Assembly: GCA_019648995.1 (NCBI GenBank)
Contig: BLXT01006012.1
Coordinates: forward strand, 141,307-171,862
Origin: Plakobranchus ocellatus
Lineage: Eukaryota; Mollusca; Gastropoda; Plakobranchidae
Direction: 5' to 3'
Length of the DNA: 30,556 nt
In this document: in pieces, positions 1-12,500 of the stretch
Layout of the letters: each line of letters begins with the position of its first letter
How positions within the stretch are numbered: position 1 is the first letter of the stretch
Program-made: the position numbers and the translations under genes
Notes under the pieces: generated by a model
Databases searched by the model: none
What the model saw: the letters and a program-made list of their open reading frames with translations, nothing else
Told to the model about the DNA's origin: nothing

Positions 1-385
1 GAGGTTTATAAAAAAACACCAAGATATGCATAACAACACAATTAATACTTCATATATCTTGAGATCAGCCTAAACGGGCTGGAAGTCCCATTTTGCATAT
101 TATATGCTATTCAAATGACAAGAACTGTATTCTGTGATTTTCGGGATGGTGAAAGTTCAATAAATGTTAATTTTGGTAATAAGATTAATAATTTAATACA
201 GTCATAATTAAACCTGTAAAAAGGTAAGAACATCTGCATTAATTTAAAGAAAAGAATGTCAATGTGTACATGCGACATAAATTAAGTGTTATGTGCTATA
301 TCTTACTACTTTTCCACTGCTCTCAAGACATATAATTATTTGTCCTAATTCATTTTTTTATGCTTAATTTGTATTCTCACTGTAG
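1..385 (+). other. intron, 3' part (upstream of exon e1)
   Basis: AT-rich sequence with no coding-like frame. It ends in a pyrimidine-rich stretch and the acceptor ctgtag just before e1. Its donor lies beyond the left edge. Confidence 0.75.
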
Positions 386-599
386 GATTGGAGAAATGTG
401 CAGCTACTGCATGTGTACCAAGAGCAGCTGATCACTGGGAGGGAAAGTGGGGGCGAGTCTGAGGCTGTGGTTGATCTGAGTGGCCAAAGCACTTTTGATG
501 AAAACTTCTTCCTCGTGGTCGTGGAAAAAGACGCAGACAAGGGATGTGTACTCCACATGTGGAAAATCACCATCGACTCAAAACCAAGCCAAGAGAAAA
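386..599 (+). CDS. DMXL2: DMXL exon e1 (residues 1-71)
   Basis: Acceptor tgtag precedes codon GAT, giving DWRNVQLLHVYQEQL, a stretch typical of the amino-terminal WD-repeat region of DMXL proteins. FFLVVVEKDADKGCVLHMW then matches the beta-strand pattern in which family members read FFLVVIEK...LH.W. The exon ends in phase 1 at aaaa|gtataa. A second in-phase donor lies nine bases on (atg|gtactg after 608) and would add Ile-Asn-Gly. Translating past either donor soon meets a stop, so an intron must begin here. Confidence 0.88.
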
Positions 600-3500
600 G
601 TATAAATGGTACTGACCTTTTGCCTGCAGTGTGTGTTTGACATTTCTTGTGAAAATTTTTGTCACAAGCAAATTTGAATGTATTAGAATTCATTTTGATA
701 TGTATTCTTCTCCTGCAATCTCATTCTGTGAAACCTGGTAGCCAACTGTTACTTGTTCAGCAAACACTACCAGTGGATGATTTTGAAAGTTTGACTTTTC
801 CCCCCGGCATTTTCTTCTCATCTTTCAAAAGCCACTCTTGCTCTCCATAATTTTTTTTCACAAGTCGAGAAAAAAAAAAAGTTGTTGTATGGAAATTGAG
901 TGATTGTGACAAATATTTTGTTCATCTTCAGGTGATTATGAGTGGAATCATGATGAAAATATGGTGGACAGCTATAATGACGAGCTGAGCCCTGAAGGTC
1001 TTGACTTGAAATCTAAACATTCCAAACATTCAGCATCAGGACAAATCATGATAATGTCTGTAAAGACAATCAAGGCAAGGAACAGATAACTTATATAAAG
1101 CTGTGTTTTTTAGCTATATATATATATAAGGGTAGTGAAATATTTAATTTGCTTTCTGGCATTAACATATTCCTTTTTTTTTTTTTTTCAAATGAATACA
1201 AATTGATTGTATTTGTTTTAAGAAATTTCAGGATTTTTTTTTTATTCGGCAATTTGAATTTTCTGTCATTTACTTTCCTATGGGATGCACCCCTCATGCT
1301 GTAGAGAACAGCTATCAAAAGTCTTTTTTTTTACTTGTTGGTGATATGATCAGTTTAAAATGGCAGAGCCTTCAGATACATTCCCTATGAAGAAAATATT
1401 TCTTATTCAATTTTAGTTTAAATCTTGATGTAATTTGGGTGTGAATGCAATTCTTATCTAAACTATTTATGTCGAAACTCTGACTTGTTCATTTCCATGA
1501 TTACCTCTCATTTGTCTTTCCTGTCCAGGTGCTCACTCAAACCCTGTCCCTGACAGAGGATGTAGAAGTTATATCAGTTGCACCAGCAGGGGGTCACCTG
1601 AGCTCAGCCTCTATTTATCCAGCCTGCTTTGCACCTTACCAGTTTGTCACAGCCTGCTCTGACGGTGAAGTTCGTTTTTGGAACTGTAATGTCTCAACCA
1701 TTGAGGGAAGCCTTCAAGAGACAAGTATATGCAGTGTGACTAGCTATGAGTTCTCCATGGATGATGGTGGCGATCCGACTTGCCATCCTCAGGTTCATGT
1801 CAAGCAGGAGCCACAACTTCAAGAGTTGCACTACAAATGGGCAGAGTGGGTGCGGCCAAGCTCGGTGGATGACAAGGCAAGCTCTGTCACTATCAGAGGT
1901 AAAGAACACAGAAAAAATTCTTAGCCAATTGTTTCGGTAAAATTTTTCAAGGCTTATTGAAATTAATAATTCAGATTTCTATTGAAATGCCATTAACTTC
2001 AGGTTTTATATATACTTTCAGCTATTGCAAAGGTAAAGAAGTGCATCAAGGTAATGGTCAATTTAGATAATTGGCCTGTATTTGAGCTGCGTTTATGAAT
2101 AAATTCAGTCTTGTTTTCATTTAAAATGTTTTAATGATTGTTATAAAAAATGTGTTGTGTTTTTTAGTGGTATTCTAATTACATAAAACAATTGCTGAGT
2201 TTTTGGTTCAGTGATTTGAGTTTGATGGAGAAATTTATAAAGAAGTAAATTTAATAATGAGGAAAAAGTGTAAATAAGTGCTCATACAAACTAAATTACA
2301 ATACTAGAAAAAAAAAGAAACCAATGTGTACATTTAAAAGCAAATACTGTATATAAAATACCAGTACTTCTTTTTTATTTGGAAAGTTTGCTAGTTAAAG
2401 CATTTTTTAAATCAGGCCAGCCTATAGCTGTCAGTTGTGCATACAGTGGCCGCATTGCTGTTGCATACAGATCAGGGCCGATAAGGACTCAGCCAGAACG
2501 TCCAGAGGAAAAATTTGTCAACCTGAGGGTGGTTATACTAGAGTGTGAATCTACAGGTATTTCTTTTACTTTTGTGCTCTTCCCCACGCAGTTATTATGG
2601 ATGTGATATCTGCATTTCACCATTCAATTTTTGTTCTCTTTAAATATGTGTAACATTTGATTGTTGAACTTTTAACAGGAAAGCCTATGGGAAATTTTTT
2701 TTCTTCATATTTTACTTCACACCATGAGACCAAATTCTGAAAGTCAGATATTTTCCTCTTCACTGATTACCTTTATCTCACACTGTCACTGCAGATTACT
2801 TATAGAATAGGAAGACTTCAGTAGCTGAAATGAGCATGATAAATCTTTTCTTAATGAAGGAGCTGTTTTGTTTGTATGCTTGTGAAGACATGATGGATAT
2901 GGTGAATGACATTGATGATTTCCCCCTTCTTTTGTTTGTATTAATATGTGTAGTGATCCCACAACATGGCACAGTCTTTCTGTAAGTAAAACATTGGGAG
3001 TGTTTACTTCTTTACTTTAATATTATGATTTAATCTCAGTGGTGTAGACCTGCAGCTTGATTCAATTTCTGAGGCTGCTACACATATATAAGGAAAAGAG
3101 AGAGAGAGAGAGAGAGAGGTCTGAAATAAAGAATGACATAAAGGAATACTATCTTCTAAATTTTTAAAGACTTATATGTTGATCTTGAGACCAACCCTTG
3201 TAATCTAGGTGTGGCATATAGTACAAACATTTGAAGAAAAATAATGTTAATTTTTGTTTTTTTCCTTCTTTTGATTGCTTGTTTTTAAAAAAATAAAAAA
3301 ATCCAAACTTCATTACTTTGGCATGTAATTACAATATCTTTGAGCAGATATCATTGTTCCAAAGTTTGTCATGTGCAGTTTCTGGCCATCTCAAGTTTGT
3401 ACAGGTTTTTACAGATTTCTTTTATAAAAAATGCTGCTTGTGTTCGCAGGTGGTTCTGAATGGATGCAGGAAGATACTATAGAGCTGAACAACATAAAGA

Positions 3501-6500
3501 TCCCAGACCCAAAGCATGAGATTGACATGTGTATGCTTCAAGGCTATGAGATGGTTCATGCCCCGCCCACAGATCCCTCTGGAGAAGCTTTCTCCTCTGC
3601 TCAGGCAGCAGCAGCTTTTATGACACGCACCAAGTCTGTTCCAAGTCTGAGCACAATCCAGTCAGTGAAGAAGTCCATCTCTGAGGCAGGAAACCGCAAA
3701 GGCCTGCTCTCCCAGAAATGTCTTGTACAGTTAGATTGGGTAGCCACCGAGGATGGTTCACACCTGCTCACTGTGGGTGTTGGCTCAAAAGTACTCATCT
3801 ATGGACAGGTGAACCTATGACATCTGCTTTTAGAAAAAGAAAACAAAAAAGAAATGAGACAAATGTCTCTGGAGTTTGTACCATGAATGGGTTGTGTATA
3901 GGAACTACAAATTTAGTAAAAGCAATCAAGAAATGTGAAAATGTACAACACTTTGGTTGTGACATTATGGAAGAACATGGTCAAAACAAAGCAAACAAAC
4001 AGAGAAAAAAAAAAAACTCAATGTGTCAATGCCACTAATATGAAGAAAAATGCAATGCATTCAGTTGCTAGAGAACCATTACTCTAAAGTCTAATCATCT
4101 TTACAATATTTTTTTTTTCTAAGATCTAAACAAAGATTCAAGCAAATAAGTATAATAAAGTTATGTGGCATTGTAAAAATGTTAGAAAATATCTTTTATC
4201 AAGTTAAAGGAAGTGACATCATTGAAAAATGTCTGAATTAGACAAAAATCTGATGTAGCAGCATGAAATAGATAGAGACACTTTAATAAAGTGTAAAAAA
4301 AAAGCAACCAAATTGTTAAAGCAATCTCAGGGATCTCTTTAGCTATAAATGAGAGTTCTACTTGAAGCAAACTTATGCTTTTTAAAAATGTATCCAGCCC
4401 ACACTAAACGAGTAATTTATGAAGCACAAAATTTGAAAAATGGTTGAACATGTGTAAAAAATGAATTTTTTTTTCTCATAACAATCAACCAGTTTATTCA
4501 ATTTGATATTACCAAGTGTGTTCTACTTTTTCTTGTCAACTATCCCTGGTGTATAGTTGCTGATAAATGACCCATTTTAAATGGATGAGTCATAAATTAT
4601 AAGCCATTGATAGTTACCAAGACATTTAGATAATTTTTCGAGAGTGAGTTGATATGGTCTTTATTATCAATATTCACACCTTTGCTTATGCATATATGAT
4701 ATTTTAAACCTCATTTTTGTTGCTGCTGTTGTTGTTTATACAGATGAAATCAATTTGTTCATAAAATCAGGTGTCCAATGAAATCGCCAACTCTCTGAAA
4801 ACTTTGCGAGGTGAAAATGCAGAACCAACCACAGAAGAGAAAAGATCAGCTTTTGCCAGTAGCAAGCGTATAACCATGAATAAATCTATGGTGTCAGAAG
4901 ACTTTCAGGAAGAAATCAAATGGATGAGGTTGAAAGGCATAGAACTCAGCTCTGCAGATGGATTGCCCCCTTTGCCAATGCATATCAATTGGGTTAGGGC
5001 AGGAATTCTTGTAGTGGGCATGGACAATGAAATGCAGGTTAGTTGTCTGCTGAAATCAGTAAATCCAAGTTTGATTTGACTTTTTTTATATCAGAAATGT
5101 CTCATCAGTCAACTAGGCCAAGGATTTTTCAATGTGATGTGATACATACTTGTTAGATTAGAGACTTTAATATCATATGAGTTTTTAAATGCTCTTTAAA
5201 ATGTAAAATGTTAAAGGTTTTGCTGAAAGCTCCATTTTTTTTTTTTTTGGCCATGTTACCTCTGTTTAGATAATGTTTTATAAGACCAACATCAATACTG
5301 GAAAATGAACAGTATAAAAATATCTAAATAATTTTTTTGTTTACTGAAACCATTCTCAGGTATTTTCCCAGTGGCGATCAAGTAGTGATGATTCAGAGGT
5401 AATTGAGGATGAAGCTACCATAGACAAGAGAAATTTGACTGAGGCAAATCTTGTCACTGCTGCATCGAGCTTAAATCTGTGCAATAACTTCAAATCAAAA
5501 ACAAATTTCAAAACATCAATGTCACTATCCAATTTACGAACAGGCGCCTTGCAGTCATCCTCCAAAAAGGATGCTTTGAAGAGGTCCAACCAGACCTCGG
5601 CTAGTTCAAAACTCAGTGTGGCACGTAGTGACAGTCTCTCCAGCCTGCCTATGCTCTATGATAGTGGTTTGTTTGATGCAGCAAGGTTTGCCAACCCAGT
5701 TCTACCTCAGTATCATCCAAAGCTATTGACTGAATTGTTGAATTGTGGGAAGATCCGCAGGGTGAAGGCAGTTCTTGCTCACCTTGTAAGATGTATCAGT
5801 AGCTCCAATGGAGTTCAGACTATATCTGCCGAGGATCAGATGGCATCAAGGCCAAGGAGTGTGTCCATGCATAATGAGAGTGACCCTTTGACACGGGACA
5901 CCTCCAACATCCATTATGTCGAGATTAAATCCATTCCACCCCTACCTCTGTATGCACTGATTGCAGCAGACAAGGAGACAACCCCACTGCCGTCTGAAAT
6001 GAAAAGCTCGACTCACCAGACAAATAAAGAGCCGGATTATTCTGATTTGTTGGACACCAACATCCAGAGAGTAGAGGATGACCTGGATGAACAACTGCTT
6101 TCAACATCTGCTGACAGTGTTGGAAGCTTGCCAAAGCGAAGCAGACTTCCATCAGGAAATAAAACAGGTTCAGTCAACCCATACAGTTTTAACACTGCCC
6201 AAGCTGATGTTTTGCGGGAGTATTTGTACAAGTTAAACTTGCCAGGGCTGTCTGGCAACGATCAGTTTCACTTGGCTGCTCTAGCTGAAGTCATGGGCTC
6301 CACAACATTAGGGCTTGGAGAAAATACAGCAGGTGAGAGTTTTGTTGTTGAAAAGATATCATTAATGCAATATTCATCAAGCCCCTCTTTTGACCTATCA
6401 AAGAATTTTGTCCTCTGAATTAAATACTCAGGTTGGTGCTTTTTTCTTCCTCTTGTGGCATAAGCTTTTGTTTGGTTGATAATTGGGTACAGATTTGCTC

Positions 6501-9500
6501 ATCTTTCCACTTTTACTTGTCAGTAAAAAAAAAGTACCATTTGAGAAGGAAATAGGAGATCTAGCCCTAGGTGATATTTACTTTTTTCTTTCTTTTCTAT
6601 TTTTTTTTTTTAATGATAGTTATTTTCACATTATTTCTACAGTACATGATGACTACCCTCAATCAGGCCTCATAGTCTTGGCCAAATAAGATGAAAGTGA
6701 TCAAATTTGGGGTTGTTCTTCAGCAAATGAATTCAATTCTATTGCAGTAAAATGGATAAAAAAAGTCAAGATTACATTTGAACGATTTCTTACATATTTA
6801 ATGATATATTTGGCTAATATATTTTTTAATGTCAGTTTTTTCTTATGTTGAATTTGATCTAATATCAGTTATCATCCGGTCACTGTTGAAAAAGGTCATG
6901 TATTTGTATTCTTTGCACATTTTATTCTATCATTGAAATAGCTTTTTGTTTCACTTCATCACTTTTACAGAACACCCATCCCAACCCTTGCACAAACTTT
7001 TAAATCCCTATCACTCAGTGTTTCAAAAAATAAATTGCTATTTTTTTGTCTTGTTGTTAAGTTAAAAAAAATGTTTTTCCCCAATATTTTAACCCACTGG
7101 CTTTCCCCTGTGTGTAGAAAATCACCAGACAGAACAGCAGGGCAGTGTAGATGAATGTGGCTTGCGGTTTCTACTGGCCCTCAGACAGTATCAGTGCCTG
7201 GTGAAGACTTTGCCCCCCTTCAAGCGGCAGTCTCTCATGGAAGCTGGCATCAGAACTTCCTATGTGGTCTGGGGTTTCCACTCTGAATCTTCTGAGGTAA
7301 ACTAGATTTGTCACTGTCAGGTTATGAATTTTTAAGGTGAATCAGTCCTAAGTCACATTTCTGTTGATTGATTGGTGAGCATAATGTGTAAGCTGGTAAC
7401 TTATACTTATAAAGAGTGAAGAAATCATAGCACTGTCTCTGATATGTCAAAGATAATCAAATTAGAAGATTGTACTTTCATTAACTTTTAGAGCATATGG
7501 AAATTTTTGTTTTAAAGGTTTTAAATATAAAAGTATCTATAGTGACTTTTGACTGTAATGGAAAATTATGATTAAGACTTGGGGAATGATTAAAGAAAAT
7601 ATAAAAGCTGGGATTAAGGAGCTATGTAAATGAGATAAAATGTGCAGTAATGGAGCTGCCTCATGGATCTTTAGGAAAGTCCATACTTTTGTTGATTTTT
7701 TTTATTTTTGGACATCTAGCCAAAATAGTGCTAAGTTTTAATCTTCTTTCAAAAGCATTTATGATGTGTCTTGGAAGGGTTGAATGAATTGTTTTTGTGA
7801 TTAAACATGTTAAATAGCGTCTAAAAACACACATACTCTCTCTCTCTCTCTTTTTCTTTCTTCAGGTGCGTATGTGCATTTTTGTTTGTGTGTTTGTTTT
7901 TTAAACCAGAGTCAATATTGGATTATGCATTGCATTTATGATTTTCTTTTTGTGCCATTATTTTTATATTTTACTGCACAGTCAGTCATACTTTAAATTA
8001 TATTTACTTTAATTTTTTTTTTTTTTCATTTAAAAGTTGGCTTGGAAATTTTTTTTCTTTTCTCTAGGTCCTCCTACAAGCTATTCCATGTGTGAAGGCT
8101 GATGAGCCTGTGTGGGAGGAGCTGAAAGTGTATGGAGTGGGCTGGTGGCTGAGCAGCATGACACAGCTAAAGACACTGATGCTCAAAGTGGCCAACACTG
8201 CTTTCAAAAAGTCCAAAAAGCCAATGGATGCAGCACTGTATTATCTTGCCATGAAAAAGAAGACTATTGTAAAAAGTTTGTTCAAGTAAGCTCTGACTTT
8301 CTTAAACACTGAATTCTGTTATTATGCTTCAAATCTATATCTGAAAACAATAATAAGCCATAGGTTAAGCATAAATTTTGTCAGAGTTTGACAAATTGAC
8401 TTTTTTTAGAATGGAATTTTAAAAAAGTTGTCCGAGATTTAAAAACTTGGCTTAGATTTGTAGTTTTAACCATTTTCATTAAAAAAAATCCATTTGTTGG
8501 AGACACTAACTAAATGGCCAGCTAAAATATAATATTTGTATGCTAGTATTTTTAAGTGTTACTTAAATATCTATTTAGAGAGCTTTGCTGTCACACACAC
8601 TCTCTTATGTTCTCAATAATGTATATATAAAACAAAAAAATATGTGGAAGTATTACATTTCTGACGTAAGTGAAAATGCTGTGCATTTTTCTTGTTTTTT
8701 TATCAAGATTTTCCTAAAATGTAATGATTTATTTTGTTTGTGCCCTTTTTAGGCCTATGAAGTACAATCATTTTTTATTCTTCGTAACTAAGAAATTTGA
8801 AGTTTTCGTGGGTTTTTTTTTACACTCTGACAAATAATGATTTTTTATGATTACTTAGGCGGAGGTTATTCTATTAAAAGACTTTTCATTTTGTTTTGGA
8901 GATGCATAGATGAATCTTATTTAAGTGTGTTAAAATACTTTTCGGATTATATTGAAAACAAATTTTATTCAATAATTTGCATCAGATGGATATTTTGAGT
9001 CTTTGGTAAAGGATAAGTTTTTATTTATGTGTGTGGATAAAGTTCTGGTGTGGCCAAATGGATTGCACTGTTGGTAGTGTTAAGTCTGTGACAAAATAAA
9101 ATTTGGGTTTGGCAGAGTTTTTGTGGATTGGTAAAATGGGGGTTTTTTGTTTGTGCAAAAAATAAAACATGTTTCAAAGGTGTTCAGAAATTATTTAAAA
9201 AATCATTTGATTTGTGTCGGGTTTTACAATTATTCCAAAGCAGCAGCTTGTAAGAAAGGTTTCTTTCTTTTTGTTAGGAGAAATGTGACTCAAACTTTTG
9301 AAGTCTTTCCAACTATAAGTAAATATTGTTTCACCTCTGACCTTAATTGCTCCATGACAACCACTGGTATTATTATTTGAAATTTTCCCAATCCTATAAG
9401 ATAGTGCTGTTTTTGACACCCTTACAAACTGATTTATGTATTTGTAGAATAGAAATTTTGTCTTCATTGTGTTATTGTGCATTATCAGTTGTGACTGTGT

Positions 9501-12500
9501 CTCTTTCAGAACTGTGCATGATGGCAAGATGGAAACATTCTTTGGGCAGGATTTCGAAAATGAAAAGAATCGGAGAATAGCAATGAAAAATGCCTACCAC
9601 CTGTTGTCAAAGGGTCAATACCAGCATGCAGTGGCTCTTTTCTTTCTCGCAGGACAAATAGACATGGCTGTTAATGTAATTTTAAAATTCAAAATTTTAG
9701 TTTATCAATTAGTAAAAATCTAAGAATAAAGCAATACACCAATGTTAGAGAGTGCTCAATTATATAGATTACCTATTCAAAGTAAATTATCTTTTTATCT
9801 ACATGCGAATAATTTCAGATCTGGGCTTTCATCAAAATAACCTTGCTTTCAAAGCAACTAGTTTTATTAATTTTTTTCTTTCAGTATCAGTTTCCTTCTT
9901 TCTGGGACACTTGGTCATACAACAGTTTAAAAAGAAACAAACAACTTTTTATGTTTGTTTTTTATTTGATGTCCATTTATTCTAACTTGTGTGAAAATGT
10001 GTGTTTATCCTAAAGGCTTCATCTTATAACATGAGGGAGCGAATATGTTGGTTAAGAAAGTGGACCTAAAATATATGTATTTTGTCAAGGTAGCTATCCT
10101 ATACTGAACTGTGAAAGTTTTGTGCTCCTCATGAATTTTTTCTTTCTTTGCAATTACTACAGGTGATATTGGACAAGTTGGAGGATCTTCAGCTGGCTAT
10201 TGTACTGTGCCGCTTGCATGACGGAGAATCTATGCTACCTGATTCGGTGAAACGTTTATTCTATGAGAATATCTTGGGCTTGGATGCCAATGGAGAGAAC
10301 TACGAGGCTAAAAAGGCTCATCCAGATCCATTTCTCAGATCTATGGCTTTGTGGCAGCTCAAAGATTACCAGTCTTCCCTTCAGACTTTGCTTGAAGTGA
10401 GCAAGAACATAATGTGCTTTGGGCTAAATTTACTTTCATTCTTTTTAATGCTTAGGAAGGAAGGGGGATGGATTTTTTCATTTCCTATTCATGTACAGCC
10501 ATACTGAAACCTGTGTGCATCTATACATCCTATTTAGATTTGAAAGATTTCTTCCAGTAATTTTTTTTGGGTACTAATTTTTTCTCCCTTTTTTTTTAAC
10601 CGAAGTCCATTTAACTAATAAACATGCCAGATATTTGATACAATCACTGGGCATGTTGTAGAGGCTCAAAATGTGTCAGTTTTGCCTGGAAGCAAATTTT
10701 ACTCTTGTGCAGCAGTTTTATTATTTTGTAGGTGAGAGGTCAGAGGAATGCAATCAAAGCGAAACCTCAATTTGAATATCGGCATTTTTTTTTAAATAAG
10801 AAAATAAATAGCCAGATTTTCCTCATTGCAAAATTAAATGAATTCTTTCTCCCCAGAGAAACGTTGGTAAGGCACATTCTCATGATGAGAAACAAGACAG
10901 ACTTCTCCAACTACCCAGGGTGTTCAACTTCTACAACTTCTTGCGCATTCATCCTCTCATCACTCGCCTACGCCTAGCCTCGTCTTCCCAACAGAGACGC
11001 AAGAAACTCATCTCAGGCTTCACTCACGCCAACACTTTGGTCTCTGAGGGCATCTCAACCCTTGACCAGGTCACTCCATCAGAACGCAGACTTTTCTTTG
11101 CTGCAGCTCACGCACATTTCCAGAATGGTTGTCCTTTAGTGGCCATTGAGGTCATGAGGAAACTCCCTAAGTCTGCCCTGCTTGTGGAGGAAGATCTTCA
11201 GCAGATGGAATACTTTGCCAAACGGAGAAGGAAATCCATGCTGGAAATCAACAAGACTACAGGAACACTGGATGATGCTTTCTCTTTACAAAACAGCGTT
11301 GATGTAACATCTGCGCCAACAACTGGCAAATCTTCTGATAAAGCTGCTGATTTGTTCAACTCTACCTTTGCTTCATCAGACAGCTCAAACAAAGCTGGAG
11401 GCATTGACTGGGGTCAGCCTTTGACAACAGCCACGTCTATAGACTGGAGCGCACCTAGCAAAGTTAACTTTGTTGATGACTTAGATCTTGAACTGGACCT
11501 GGGGTTGGGTGGTAGTGATGATGAGGATGATGATGGTGAAGGTGGAGATAATGGTGCTGATGTAGAGAACAAGAAGACTGATCTAGATATGCCAACGTTA
11601 CAAAACACTGCTGAGAATATCGAGGACAGTCAGGACCAGAGCAAAGAGCAGATAGAGACCAAGCATATAGATATCATGGCCCAGCAGTATAAGTTCATTG
11701 CATGCTTAAAGGTATATCTTGTTTCAATTAGAGCTGTTGTATATTAGTTGGTTTTTTTTTTTTTTTTCTTTTTTTAAAAACCTGTGACTGAAGCACGCTC
11801 CATATATTTCTAGATCATCTTTAGCTTGATAGGCTTGAGAGCAAGTTACGAAGTTGTCAATAGCCATTTAGATGTTTATGCAATTTTCAATTGTTTGTAT
11901 TATATGTTTCAATGTGTTTGTAGGTGATAATGGAGGAATTAGGCAATCTAGCAACAGGGTTTGAAGTGGATGGTGGACAACTGCGGCACCAGCTGTACAT
12001 CTGGCTTGAAAAGGAGGTGGAAATACTCTCGGTGCTCTGCGACTATGGCACCCCATCTGCAGCAGCTGTGCCCTCATCCAACAAAGTGGAAAGTAAGAAA
12101 TAACCCATTTTGAAAGTTAAGATTCTGGTATAGATGTCAAATGAGCAGTGGAGTCCCCTTACCTTTAAATACAAATTGACATTTTTCAATTATTTCAATT
12201 GTGTTCACTCTCAATGTTTCATATTTTGAAAAAAATAAAATATGAGATGTAATAAAATACACTTATACACAAGTCTCTTAGGTTCAGAATAAAGTAAAAT
12301 GTCCTTTAATCTCCATGTTGCTGGTAGTTGATCTAAAATACTGAGGTGCCCTCTTTGTGAATAAGAAATTCATAAGTTTGATAAGCCTACCATTCATATG
12401 CAGCCTGACAGATGAAATTCTTGAGTCTTAAATGTGTAGAAGTAACAGACTAAATTTGAGGCTCTCAGAAACCAATAACTCCTATAACTTTCTAAATGGC

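Noticed and set aside
1091-1318. Reverse-strand open frame of 75 codons
   Set aside because: It is translation of A/T-runs (Lys/Phe/Leu-rich) inside an intron with no family resemblance.
9195-9527. Reverse-strand open frame of 110 codons
   Set aside because: It overlaps the start of e10, whose + strand frame is strongly conserved, and otherwise covers low-complexity intron.
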